Shown here in pieces: positions 22,626 to 34,194 of a stretch of 64,000 bases of DNA (position 1 is the first letter of the stretch; each line of letters begins with the position of its first letter). The position numbers and the translations under genes are program-made. This stretch comes from Warburgia ugandensis (taxonomy: Eukaryota > Streptophyta > Magnoliopsida > Canellales > Canellaceae): NCBI GenBank assembly GCA_035236585.1, contig CP141130.1, positions 29,461,501 to 29,525,500 of the forward strand. The letters are read 5' to 3'. The notes under the pieces are model-generated. The model was not told the DNA's origin. It worked only from the letters and a program-made list of their open reading frames with translations, and ran no database searches.

Positions 22626-22944
22626 GGCTTTGCTCTTCTTTTGTGGGAAAAGGCCTTGTTGCATATGAAGTCCTCCTAACTCTTATCAGCAGCCCAGTCA
22701 CTTTTCCCTTAGCAATGTGGGACTAACCTCAAGAACCCATGTGCAACCTCTTCAGCGTGCAGCCTGCTTCAGCCGTTAAGGTGGGGACATGGGGTAAGCT
22801 GGGCCTAGACAGGCTGAAACAGTCTGCACGAGCGTTCCTGAGGTTAGTCCCACATGGCTATGGGAAAAGTGATTAGGCTGTTGATAAGAGTTAGGAGGAC
22901 TTCACATGTAACAAGGCCTTTTCCCACAAGGGAAGAACAAAGCC
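22626..22944. repeat. Long near-perfect inverted repeat (hairpin-forming)
   Basis: Arms 22626-22731 and 22839-22944, about 106 bases each, pair with only a few mismatches. The spacer contains a second inverted pair (22756-22774 with 22812-22830), so most of the 319 bases could fold into one long hairpin with a short loop. No transposase is present. It could be a foldback or MITE-type element, or two inverted copies of a short repeat. Confidence 0.8.
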
Positions 22945-22959
22945 GTCAGGGGGTAGGTG

Positions 22960-23420
22960 AAGGCTTAGGGGCCCCATTGGTGGGAGACAGCTGAGGGACT
23001 AAGAGTTAGTCTCACATTGCCCGGAGAGAAGGATTTGAGCTGATTATAAGAGTTTGGGAATCTCTAACAGTTGTGATGCATTTTTAAGTCGTGAGGCACA
23101 TTGTGCCAAAGTGGACAATATCACACTGTAGGACCCCTGGCTGTTACAAACCTTGAGGGGCGAAGCCTAAGAGGAGTGACGGACCCAAAGAGGACAATAT
23201 CATTCCACTATGCACTCTAATACACACAGGTGACGCGTTTCAAGGGGTGAAGCCTAAGAGGGGTGAGGGAACCAAGAAGATAAAACTTGAGGGGTGAAGC
23301 CCAAGAGGGGTGAGGGACCTAAAGAGGACAATATAATTTCATTGTGCACTCTGATACACATGGGTGACGCATTTTAAAGCCATGAGGCACACTGTGCCAA
23401 ACCAAATACCACCCCACCTT
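22960..23420. repeat. Internally repeated short dispersed repeat
   Basis: Contains two copies of an about 90-base unit (23152-23240 and 23285-23374) that start CTTGAGGGG and include GAGGACAATAT, plus a partial unit at 23244-23270. A related GTGGACAATATC block lies at 23111. The left edge shares a TTAGTCYCACAT motif with the arms of the neighbouring hairpin, so the two may be parts of one noncoding element. The look is that of a miniature LTR or SINE-like repeat; I cannot name the family. Confidence 0.6.
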
Positions 23421-23761
23421 CCTTCTATATTCCCCATCATCAATGTAGAACTCTATTACTTCTTTCCACCCTCTCTCTAACACTTCATGCATCATCCAAA
23501 ACCTCTTCTCCTATTTTTTTTTCTCACCCTATCTTAACCACTATCTTCCCTATTCACGCATACAACATACCTCAATGCAAACCCCCTTTTCCATATTTTC
23601 ATTATACGAATCCCGTCTCCCATATCCTTCTCTTCATCATGTTCTAATGACATGCTCATCCCTTCCATCGCCTCTCTTACTTACATGCATCCTATTAGCC
23701 TCACACTCCCATCCTTCACCTACAAAGCATACTCTCCCATTTCTTACCTTCCAACCTTGAT
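23421..23761. other. Unassigned C/T-rich sequence
   Basis: Pyrimidine-rich stretch with one short open frame (23575-23760) that has no recognisable protein character. Nothing else seen. Confidence 0.4.
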
Positions 23762-25435
23762 ATATATAGAAATATTACATAAATATCCCTATATTCAGAA
23801 GGATTTAGGCCCAAAAATAACATAATTATTACTAATTAGGATTAATTCTACAATTTTGCTGGTCCAAGATATAAATGAAAAAATGCATAAAATTGACCCT
23901 AAAAGAGAAATTTCACCCTTCAAGCCACATTATGGGCCACACATGCTAGAAATGAAGTCCAGGAGGTGAAAAATGATCATTGGGTGTCATTATCAAAGTT
24001 AAAGAAGTTATAAACCACATGTACAACTCCTATTCAAATGAGGGTGAAAAGGTGGCAAATTCTCAATTCATGCATATATGCATATATTTCACTACTTCAA
24101 GTCATTTTTCACTAGTTAACCCCTTAAGCCTTTGAAACTAAGATTTTTCCTATGCGAAACTATTAACCATTATCCTAATTAACCCCTATATACTATTACT
24201 CAGTTGTTTTGAAAATGTGTAGAGATGGTTGAAGAATTATCTTGAGAAAAATATGAGCAATACAAGTCAAGAGATGAACATCCAACAAAGGTTGCAAAGA
24301 AAAAATTAGAAAGAAAGGCTATATATATCCAAAAGTCAAAGTGAAAAAATCAAGAAAAAGATCACCAATGCAAATGAAATGTTCACTCTAATGAGAAATG
24401 GAAAGTTTTGAATACATCTTTAGAAAAACAATTTATATTTTCTAGACAACCTTTGCTTATCCATATACCCATTCTTTTGATGACCATGTCCTAGACCTCT
24501 GTCTCATCCTAATAGAAGTCTTAACTTGATCTTAGGAAGAAATACGAGTTATATATGATTATGACTGAGTAGGGAATTTGGTAGAGTATAACATTCATAC
24601 TAATTAATATCCTTTCATGAGACTATTATCAAATTCTTTCAAAGTTATCATTTTTGTATGAAAATATGTGAGAATTTTGAACTTGATGAACATTATTTTA
24701 CTGACATATTAATGAGAGATTTACCAATTTCTTAGTAACTTCTATTTTAATGTCAAGTATACCCTATGAGATTTAAAGTCAAAACATACATTTGGATGAT
24801 AATTTAGGTTATAAATTTTTTTAGAGATTAATAATTGCATTTATAACAGCTATATCATACTCTCACATTATAAGGTTTAATGAATTAATGGATATCTTTA
24901 GCATAAGGGTAGGATTTTGAATTGTTGATCATTTCTATTAGCATACTAAAGTTAGGAGTTTAATATAAGCTGAAGATAAGAAAACTCTCTGAGAAAAATG
25001 AAGGACTTCATAAAAGTTTTGAAAATGTTTATGAGTATCATTTTTGGAAACCCTTACGAGACTACAACTTGTCTACTGGAGGTTACCTTGGTGTTTAAAG
25101 GCGTTCTGCAGATGCTAAATGTAGACTATAACATCGACAAAAGTGATTAGGATTTGGTTTTAGACTTCTTCTTTTCTATTTTTCTAGTTTTGCTCGAGGT
25201 CTAGCAAAATCTAAGCCTGTGGGTATTTCATATATATATATATATATATTACATACATATCCCTACATGCTAAAGGTTTTAGCACCATAAATTACTTACT
25301 TATCACTTATTAGGGTTAATTCTACTATTTTATAAGTCTAGGGCATAACAATAAATGCACAAATTGCCCCTCAAAGAGCAATTTCACCTTCTGAGCTACA
25401 ATATGGTCACACATGCAAAAAATGAAGTTTAGTCA
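23762..25435 (+). mobile_element. Element D: collapsed Athila-like relic
   Basis: Two direct repeats of about 200 bases (23762-23955 and 25228-25435), both with ATTACATAMATATCCCTA near the start, look like LTR fragments. The 1.3 kb between them has no coding sequence but matches the 3' noncoding region and end of B1, including a CTYGRGGTCTAGCAAAAT-like block before a short GTGGGTATTTCA tract. So gag, pol and the rest of the 5' LTR have been deleted. Confidence 0.6.
25231..25248. repeat. AT dinucleotide run
   Basis: Short (AT)n run at the start of the right LTR fragment of D. Confidence 0.8.
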
Positions 25436-26310
25436 CAAAGGAAGCGTGACACTTCCCTAAGGCTGAAAATACATAGGCAAGTGAGATAACTATGATTGAA
25501 GAATCCCAAGAAAGAGCTTTTTGGATTATTGTCGAACAATGAGATTGATGCGATGATTTAGTTGTGATTAAGCGTAGTCCTAAATTTGAGGTACCAATCC
25601 TTTTCGTGAAGAAAAAACATATCGATGCAGCTATTATTGTGAAATTATTTCAAGGTATATATGGATTGCATTACACTTAATCTGAGTTATGAGGAAGCAT
25701 ATGAAGAGCAATGCTTACTAGATGAGCCTTCAAGAGCTAAAGACAAGATTCACCTTTGCACTCATTTTGACACCACCTTTAAGAAATGAGTGAGAGATAA
25801 CTTATTATGATGTTTCTGATATGAGACAAGATAATTGACATGAAAATGTCTTCTTCATGAGCTGATATGCTCGAAGCTGATTTGGCATGGGTATTCATAT
25901 TTTATGAGTAGTATGCTTTGTGATATTGGGTGTGGATTGCTATTCTGAGATGTTAACTTATTGCCTCTCCACTCTATTATTACCTTATCTAATGGTTAAG
26001 TATCAAAGTACACAACAAAAACAATTCTTTATTGCCCAAAGCTAATAGAAGAGCTATGATAATGAGCAGCATAAATGTTTGTAGTTTGAAATTGGAAGTG
26101 ATTGTGCAAGATTTTATTAATCAAAGAATTGTGAGATTTAGAATGAAATGAAAGAACAAAGGTGCCTTTTTATAGAACTTTCCTTTTAGGATTAATTCTG
26201 TCAAGTGACCTTATGGAATTGAAAAATGTGTTAAGATGAGGATGTTTGTAGAATTGTTGAAAAATAACATTAAAAGAATTTTGAGGACTAAATTCCTATA
26301 AGGGGGAAAG
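25436..26310 (+). mobile_element. Element C: decayed 3' internal region
   Basis: Remnant of the pol end of a plus-strand Tekay/Del-like element. A VPILFVKKK stretch near 25595 resembles the start of a reverse transcriptase, but the rest cannot be followed. The assignment rests on its last bases: GAGGACTAAATTCCTATAAGGGGGAAAG is the usual polypurine context of this lineage, directly followed by an LTR starting TGTAAC. The left limit is where D ends and is approximate. Confidence 0.55.
26296..26310 (+). promoter_or_regulatory. Polypurine tract of element C
   Basis: TAAGGGGGAAAGAA immediately before TGTAACAAC, the inferred 3' LTR start. Comparable in position and form to that of element A. Confidence 0.7.
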
Positions 26311-26852
26311 AATGTAACAACTATAATTTTTAAATTCCATTTTAAAGGATTTATAAATAAAATCTTTATAAATATAAATAGGAGAATCTTCAAATTTGGG
26401 TTCCATTGAATTCAGCTTTTGAAAGACGTCAAATTGGATCCTAATACTTTCATAGTTGGATTCTACTCAGAAAGATGATTTCAAAGACACTAATTTTGCT
26501 GAAATCTAAGTTCGGAAGAATAAATGGTGATTTTTCTCACAAGGTATTTTGGTAATTTCACAAGTAGGCCCCTCGGTTGCAGAAATTCGTGTTGAATAGT
26601 TGAGATAAATTAAAAACCCATCACAAATGATAACAATTAGTTTTGACTAGAATAACAATGTCTGGAATCAACAAAACATCATAATTAGTTATTTATAACA
26701 AAAAAGAAGAAGAAAATAATTAAATCACTTAAAGAGGGGCCATAATTGATATTGGCACCCCTCCCACTTAACCAAACCAAAAATAGCAGACCATTAGGTC
26801 TGTCTTCAACCTAAAAAACCTGATGAAGAGGGAGAAACCCCAATGGAGAGAG

Positions 26853-26945
26853 AAGAGGAAGGAGAAGAAGAAGAAGAAGAAGAAGAAGAGGGAGAAGGAG
26901 AAGAGAGAAGGGGAGAAGGGGAGAAGGAGAAGGGAAAAGGAAGGA
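26853..26945. repeat. GAA/GGAGAA purine repeat
   Basis: Imperfect AAG and GGAGAA repeat on the plus strand within the C LTR. It produces a spurious lysine/glutamate-rich reading frame at 26823-27050. Confidence 0.85.
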
Positions 26946-27182
26946 AAGGAATGCTTGACACCTTATCTCAATGAACTTGGCACTAAAGTGAAACTTTTTT
27001 GGGGAGAAAAGATCAAAAGAAAAGTAACCAAAATTAAAATGAGATATTAGTCACTATAAAATCCATGCTACGACCTGATTAACAGTGTTGTTTTTGTAAG
27101 CATTTAAAAGGAGTAGAGGGAGAGAGAAGGAAAAGAGAGATGGGGAAGAATTAGTGTACTTGAAAACATAGATTCCATTGGA

Positions 27183-27187
27183 GGGGG
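27183..27187. repeat. Left target-site duplication of B2 (GGGGG)
   Basis: Five G residues directly before the B2 LTR; the same five follow B2 at 39360-39364. Confidence 0.75.
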
Positions 27188-27814
27188 TGTTGATATTTTC
27201 ACAAGTTTACGGGCTATTGTAGTATAGCTATGCAAATACGGGTCGATCCCATATGGACTCACTTTAAATGTTGGAGTTTTAAATAAAATTCTATTAACAA
27301 ATAAATTAAAATTAATGAATATAACAAAAATAAAATAAAAATTCTCAATTTATTTAACTGGTGCTATTTACATAATTTCTAAATCTAAGAAAACATAAAA
27401 TAAAACTATACAAGCAGCCTTGGATATCATTGTCCTTGGATAGGCAGAATAGGGATAAGGTAAAACCCGAATATTCATAGACACATCTGTAAATAAAATA
27501 GGGACTCAAATGGAATTAAAACGGGGATACAAACATAATTAAAATGAGGACAGATGTGGAATTAATGAGATCTGATGAGGGCATAATTGGAAAATTTCCA
27601 AATTTCTGGTTTTAATCGAAAACCAGAGGAAAATGATGAGGAGAAAATCGAACAAGAAGATGGGAGAAAAAGGGAGAAGGAGGGAGGAAGGAGAAGAGAG
27701 GAGGAAAAAGGAAGGCGCGAGAGTGGAAACTCAACTTGGGTTTCCTTCCCCAGTGACATCTGGTGATGGTGGAAAAGCCGGAGCTTTCGGTGATGGGTGC
27801 GTTGTGAACAACGC

Positions 27815-27817
<3 letters not shown>

Positions 27818-27901
<84 letters not shown>
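27818..27901. repeat. (GA)n microsatellite in the B2 3' LTR
   Basis: 84 bases of uninterrupted GA. All reading frames across it encode Arg-Glu or Ser-Leu runs and are artefacts. Confidence 0.97.
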
Positions 27902-27904
<3 letters not shown>

Positions 27905-28689
27905 TTCTGGTGCATTGAAGCTTGGCCGGAGGAGAAGAGGGATAGAGCAAAGAAGGATGGAAAAATGATGCCTTTGATCTGGGCGTCATCTTGTTTGTAT
28001 GGCATAGAGGAGTAGGGCTGACTGGTGATGAGGATGCTCCTGGTTTGGTTGGTCAAGTAGGAGAGAGGATAGGGCTAGTACAGTAATGGAAGAATAAAAG
28101 GAGAGGTGTACTGATGTATGTGGTGAATGGATGAAAACAAGAGAGGTGGGTCTGGTGGAAAGGTGCGATGGATGTAGATAAGTGGTGAATTGGGCAAAGG
28201 AGGAGAGCAAAGATGAAACCAAGCAGGTGGAAAGAAAGCAGGGTCTGGACAAGGAACGTGGAGAATAGGGGGGAAAAACGGTACTTGGGTAGAGGAGTTT
28301 GGGTAGAAGTTGAATGGTGCGTTGAAGTGGAATGATCGAGTGGAGCAGATAGTAGAGAGGGATGGTGAGAAAGGCAAAGATGGGAGTGGGAGATGCTGTC
28401 TGGTTAAGCAGAGAAGTAGATGACAATGATGCAGTGTGGGATGTTAAGGAAGATGCATTGGAGTGATGCGGTAAAGCAGATGGGAAGTAGAAAGAGGGAG
28501 GTGCAGTAACAAAGAACTCAAAATAGACTAATGAGTGCTGGTGCTTGAAACAGAAAAAAAGGATATGGGCAAAGGAAAAGGATGAACACAAGATGATGAG
28601 GAAAAGAAAATAGCAAACAAGCTAAGCTAAGGAAGAAAGTAAAACACAAAACTCCCAAAAACTCTCCCAAACTCTCCACAGTTCCCCTC

Positions 28690-28695
28690 TTTATA
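28690..28695 (-). promoter_or_regulatory. TATA box of the B2 3' LTR
   Basis: Minus strand reads TGTATAAAGAGGGGAACTG, the context shared with the other B2 LTR and with B1. Confidence 0.65.
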
Positions 28696-29125
28696 CATTT
28701 TTTCTTTTCTAATCTTCCACCACCTCCTTCCTTCTTTGACTCTAACAAACTCCTCCTCTTCCCATATCTTTCAATTAGGACGCTTCCTATTAGGAATATT
28801 CTTTGATTAGGAAACCTTCTTGCTCTTCACTAATCTACACTGTTGATCCTTGAGGGATAATCTGTAACCTTTGATCCATAGCCATCCATGCCTTTTATAG
28901 TTAATCTACAAAGTAAAAGACTAAATTAAAATAATTTAAACCACACATTAATCATCTAATGAACTCTAATGATCATCTAACCATTGATTTTGAGAAATTA
29001 AGGTTTGGATGGTCAATTTGAGTTAAATTTAAAATTCAAGCTAAATTTTGCAAATTTGAACGGTTAGATGATCTAATTGAATGCTAAACTAGGGGTCTTT
29101 TAACCAAAATTAAACACTTAATACA

Positions 29126-29138
29126 CCCCCCAACTAGC
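29126..29138 (-). promoter_or_regulatory. Polypurine tract of B2
   Basis: Minus strand GTTGGGGGG directly before the 3' LTR, as in B1. Confidence 0.75.
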
Positions 29139-30881
29139 ATTTTGCTAGTCCCAAGCAAAACATGCAGACAACTATTTTACACAAAACTAGTACAAGGTGC
29201 CAATTTCGTAGGTACTCACAATTGCATTTAGCACATGCAACAAGCCCTTCAACCTCTAGGTTACCCCTAGTGAATAAGTTATGCCTCATGAGGGTTTGTA
29301 GTGAATATACTCACAAAATTCAGTAAAGTCAAGTCCCCTATTTTATCCTAGAGAATCTTGATTTATTAGCAAATTGACTAGTTTTTCACAACTTAATGAA
29401 GAGGATTTGACAATTTTACACACCATACACATATTAAAGGCATTTTATTTGAGCTATTTCTCAAAGTGCATGTGTGTGTACAGCCACATAAATCTTGACT
29501 TCTAATTGGATATGCTTACATTCCATTGGAAATATGCCTTAACCTCAAATCCTCATAGGTATATGCTCAGAAATAAAACTCTCAGATAAGGTTAAACATA
29601 TTTCTCTCATTATGTAGCCGAATCCAACAAACTGATGGTTCACATAATTCTTTTAAATGCTCATGAGACAAAGGAAATTGATCCCTAAGAGTGGATGTTA
29701 TCACCAAGAATATTAGGGATCTTTTACCTTAATTCCTTCTTTTTATCTCCTCTGTAAAGCAATGTTCACCTAAGATCAATAGATCTTTAACTAGGACAAA
29801 AGGTAGGCTTAGGACAAGTGTAAAAAAGAAAGGTATAAAGATTTCAAAGGTTCAAAATTGAGTAGATGTCTTCAATGAATATCTGCTAGGACAACTTTTC
29901 TTTTTGGTTTGTACTTGAAGTGAATTTCTCTTTCAGACTTTGGTCTTTCTTTTTCTTTTCCCCTTTTTTTTGGAAGAAAAACACTAATTTTTCTCACTTC
30001 TTTGACTTTTTGTCCTATTTTTGAACTTTTTCTACTCTACTCATTTTGAAGATGGGTAGTGGTTATTTATTTTAATGGGTTATTCTGGGTTAAGGTGAAT
30101 GGGGTTAAGAAAGAAAAAAGTCTTACTAACAAGCTCAAAAGGCTAACTAGTGGTATACTATATTGGGTTGGCTTTATGTCTCTGAGCTGAGAAAGGATGG
30201 CCTATATCATTTCCTAGGTTTCATAAAGTCTATCAGATTCAATAAATTTCTAGAATTAAACTTATTACTCCTCTTTATTCTTGATGTTTAACCAAAACAA
30301 GGATAACGGAATCACCCTAATGTATGTATGCTGAAGAAAGTGAGGAATTACTTATAACTCTCTAAAAGAAGGTAGTCTCAAACTCTCACTAGGTTATAGG
30401 TCTCCACTGATTTTCCTCAAGGTCTTTAAGTCATACCTCTATACTAGTCTTAATTATGTGCTGTGTGTAAATGGTTTCCGAGAATTAAATTTCATAAAAT
30501 GCTTCAACACATACATGATATGCAAAACTAATCATATGCATTCCTATTAAGAGGTGAAAACAGTATATTTACCAAATTCTGAACATCCAGTTCTCATCAC
30601 AATAAGGGAACTCTACTTTAAAAACTTTTCTTTTCTTTTTTCAAAAATTTTCAATTTTTTTTTTAACTCAAGAAAATTCAAAATCTGTAGTGCATCTGCA
30701 CCCCCGAACCTAAATGAAACATGGTCCCCAATGTTTGAAAACATAGGATTCTATAGGAAAGTTGAGTGATGTAGACTCTAAACCTTTGGGTTGCCTCGCA
30801 ATAAGCACTAAGTTTAATGTCTTCTGCTAGACATAATGATGAGTGCAATGATGATATGCTGCAAGGCTCCTCGAGTGTAAT
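29139..30881 (-). other. B2 3' noncoding region
   Basis: About 1.7 kb with no protein signal, collinear with 14148-15768 of B1. The only frames longer than 60 codons are on the wrong strand and have no recognisable character. Confidence 0.75.
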
Positions 30882-32188
30882 CTAAGGTGAATCATGATAC
30901 TCAGTTGTCTCTAAAAGTGTCTCATCAATTTCAAGGTCAGGCATTTTGAAGAAAGGTTTTAACCTTTGACCATTGACTTTGTGGATTTCTCCATCCTTTT
31001 CAATCTCGATGGCTCCATGAGGATAGATTATGCGTACTATATAAGGTTCGATCCATCTAAATCTAAGTTTTCCTAGAAATAGATGCAATCAAGAATTATA
31101 CAATAAGACCTTTTGACCTAGTGTGAAGGATTTTCTTAGAATATGTCAATCATGTACAGCCTTCATTCGGTCTTTGTACAATCGTGCAGACTCATTTGCA
31201 TCTTTCCTCAATTCCTCCAACTCATTGAGTTGGAGTTTTCTATGGGTTCTAGCAGAATCTAAGTTGAAATTTAGCTTTTTGATAGCCCAATATGCCTTGT
31301 GTTCTAACTCTACTGGTAAGTGGCAGGCCTTTCCATAGACCAAGGCGTAGGGTGACATTCCTATAGGGGTTTTATATGATGTACGATAAGCCCATAAAGC
31401 ATCAATAAGTCTTAAAGACCAGTCTTTCCTATTTGGATTGACTGTCTTTTCTAGAATTCGCTTTATTTTCCTATTGGATACATTTACTTGACCACTAGTC
31501 TGAGGGTGGTATAGGGTAGATATCCTATGGCTGACACCATACTTTTTCATTAAATTCTCAAACACCTTATTACAAAAGTGTTTTCCCCCATCACTTATTA
31601 TGGCTCTTGGAGTACCAAACCGTGCAAAAATATTTTCTCTTAAAAACTTTACCACAACCTGGTGGTCATTGGTTTTGCATGGTATATCCTCCACCCACTT
31701 AGACACATAGTCCGCACCCATTAGGATGTACATATTTCCAAAAGAATTAGGAAAAGGTCTCATAAAATCTATGCCCCAAACATCAAAGGTTCTATGACAA
31801 GGATTGGGTTTAAGGGCATCATATGTCTTCTTCCTAACCTTTGACACCTTACACATGCCTTGCAGTAAGCATGGGCATCCTTAAATATGGTAGGCCAATA
31901 AAATCCACACTACAAAATTTTTGTAGCTGTCTTTCTAGAGCTAAAATGGGCCCCACATGCATGATCGTGACAAAAGGAGATGATTTGATTATATTTACTA
32001 TCTGGTATGCATCTCCTAATTACTTGGTCAGGACAATACTTGAATAAGTACGGGTCATCCCAAGTAAAATATCTAACCTCAGATAAAAATCTCTTTTTAT
32101 CTTGTTTGGTCCAATGATTAGGCATTTGTCATGTAACAAGATAATTAACAATATCTCCATACCAAGGTAACTGGGAAACATGCAATAA
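30882..32188 (-). pseudogene. B2 integrase
   Basis: The zinc-binding N-terminus (HDHACGAHFSSRK at about 31940-31975, then ACVRCQ-like residues near 31850) leads into a 236-codon open stretch (31146-31856) with the core. [14 protein letters not shown] carries the first aspartate and [15 protein letters not shown] the second. Thirty-five residues later the expected glutamate is asparagine ([11 protein letters not shown]; codon AAT near 31481, where B1 has GAG). The core continues with [21 protein letters not shown], and the C-terminus ends [19 protein letters not shown] at 30882. The DDE catalytic triad is therefore broken in an otherwise well-kept domain. Confidence 0.9.
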
Positions 32189-32700
32189 CTATTCACCTGG
32201 GAATGACTCAGTTATAGGCCCTTGATCGCTAGTGTGCTCCACCACTAATCTAGATAAGTGATCTACTACTACATTGTCGAAACCTTTCTTGTCCCTAATT
32301 TCTAAGTCAAACTCTTGTAGCAATAGTATCGAACGGATCAACCTAGGTTTACCATCCTTTTTAGAAAGGAGATACTTTAAAGCCGCATGATCCGAGTATA
32401 CTATAACCTTAGACCCTAATAGGTAAGATCTAAATTTATTCAGAGCAAACACTATAGCTAACAACTCTTTCTCAGTAGTGGAATAGTTGAGTTGCTCATC
32501 ATTTAGTGTTTTACTAACGTAATATATCACATGGGGAAGTTTATCAATGCGCTACCCCAAAATAGCTCCAATGGCATAATCCGTCGCGTCACACATTATT
32601 TCGAATGGTGTGTTCCAATTTGGTAGTCGAATAATAGGTGCAGAAGTTAATTCAACCTTGAGTTGCTCTTCGTAAGTAAATTACAGAGGGGCTTGTCAAT
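32189..32700 (-). pseudogene. B2 RNase H
   Basis: A 113-codon open stretch contains [40 protein letters not shown] and [12 protein letters not shown]. The first part, with CDATDYAIGAI, lies at 32560-32600 beyond a stop. The key acidic residues seem intact. Confidence 0.88.
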
Positions 32701-33540
32701 TTTACTAAAACCTTTGATGAATTGTTTATAAAATCCAGAATGTCCTAAAAAGGAGTGAATTTCTTTTACTGTCCTAGGTGGAAGAAGGTTGGCTATTAAA
32801 TCCACTTTTTCCTTATCAACTTCTATCCCATTGGGTGATATTATATGGCCTAATACTATCCCACTTTATACCATAAAATGGCACTTTTCCCAATTTAAGG
32901 CCAGATTCTTCTCTTGACACCTTACAAGGACTAACTTCAAGTGGTGTAGGCACTCATCAAATGATGACCCAAATACTGAGAAGTCATCCATAAACACCTC
33001 AAGGAATCTCTCTACCATGTCTGAGAAAATGCTTAACATACACCTTTGAAATGTAGTTGAAGCGTTACAAAGCCCAAAAGGCATACGTCTATAGGCAAAG
33101 GTTCCGAAAGGGCAGGTGAAGGTGATCTTCTCCTGATCCTTTAGTGCTATAGGAATTTGGTTATAACCAGAATATCCATCCAGAAAACAGTAATAGCTAT
33201 GTCCAGCTAACCTCTCTAGCATTTGGTCAATGAAAGGTAGGGGAAAATGATCTTTCCTCATGACCGCATTCAACTTTCGATAGTCAATACAAACTCTCCA
33301 CTTAGTGGTCATGCGGGTAGAAACTAGCTCGTTATCCTCATTTTTTACTACCGTGACCCCAGATTTCTTAGGTACAACCTGAACGGGACTGACCCAAGTA
33401 CTATCAGAGATAGGGTATATGATGCCAACATCTAAGAGCTTGAGGACTTCATCTCTAACTACGTCCTTCATGTGGGGGTTTAGTCGTCTTTGAGTCTCCC
33501 TAGAAGGTTTTACATTTTCTTCTAGATGTATCCTATGCAT
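32701..33540 (-). pseudogene. B2 reverse transcriptase
   Basis: The best preserved enzyme domain in the window: 224 uninterrupted codons from 33540 down to 32866. In order it shows the HRIHLEEN entry, RDEVLKLLDVGIIYPISDST, WRVCIDYRKLNAVMRKDHFP, the GYSGYNQIPIALKDQEK stretch, the FAYRRMPFGLCNASTTFQRC block, and the catalytic FMDDFSVFGSSFDECLHHL. A stop follows the FMV residues at 32866, and the thumb region continues in broken frame to about 32710 (FLGHSGFYKQFIKGF-like). This sequence clearly assigns B2 to Athila. Confidence 0.93.
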
Positions 33541-34194
33541 GCATAAGGTTGGACTGATCCCTTTTATGTCTACTATTGTCTACCCTAAAGCAGTTTTATG
33601 TTCCTTAAGAACATCTAAAAGCCTACCCTCAGGTTCTTTATCTAAATTTGATGCTATTATTACAGGTAAGGTTTCATCTAGGCCTAGGTATGAATATTTC
33701 AAGTTATCAGGCAAGGGTTTTAGGTCTAAAGATGGCGGTTGCTCTATTAAGGGTATGGGGACAGATTTAGACAGTGGAAGTGGTTCCACATAAGGACCCC
33801 ACTTAGAGGTATCCATGAGTGGTGAAAATTTTTAAAGATTGTTTACCTCCTCAATAGACTTGTCTATATCAAATTATTCATTAAAATGCATCAGACAAGC
33901 CTCTAGTGGGTTTAAGATAGACAATGGTGAATGACTCTCACTAATTAGACTCTCTATCAAGTTGACATCACAAGGATCATCGAGGTCTAAATGTTGTTGA
34001 TCGACATTAAAAAAATTAAGCTTAACCTTCATATTACCGAATTAGAGTTTCATTACACCATTCCTACAATTAATAACGGCATTGGACGTTGCCAAGAATG
34101 GACGCCCAAGGATGACTAGGATTTGACTACCAAGATTGGATATAGGTTAGGTGTCTAGCACAATGAAATCAACAGAGTAATAAAACTCATCCAC
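33541..34194 (-). pseudogene. B2 protease-RT linker
   Basis: Variable linker that reads EPLPLSKSVPIPLIEQPPSLDLKPLPDNLKYSYLG at 33690-33810 (split here by frame choice), collinear with 11240-11370 of B1. Stops and a frameshift occur near 33815. Confidence 0.75.

Larger units (their letters stand above)
26311..27187 (+). repeat. 3' LTR of element C, part 1 (left of B2)
   Basis: Starts TGTAACAACTAT after the polypurine tract. It resembles the inverted fragment at 42731-43457, sharing an ATTCC start context and a GGGGCCATNNTTGATATTGG block (26735-26760). It is cut by B2 at 27187, and the rest continues at 39365. Confidence 0.68.
27188..29125 (-). repeat. 3' LTR of B2
   Basis: Aligns end to end with 37418-39359. 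On the minus strand it opens TGTATTAAGTG (the other LTR has TGTTAAGTG) and ends ATATCAACA. Contains a (GA)n run of 84 bases and a region around 27765-27810 that is shortened in the other LTR. Confidence 0.93.

Noticed and set aside
27562..28056. Open frames over 100 codons on both strands across the (GA)n tracts (also 37840-38220)
   Set aside because: They are dinucleotide-repeat artefacts (Ser-Leu or Arg-Glu runs) inside LTRs; length comes from the repeat, not from a gene.
27986..28883. Long Ser/Pro/Leu-rich frames at 27986-28591 and 38217-38883
   Set aside because: They lie in pyrimidine-rich LTR sequence of B2, occur in both LTRs with different frames open, and show no domain.
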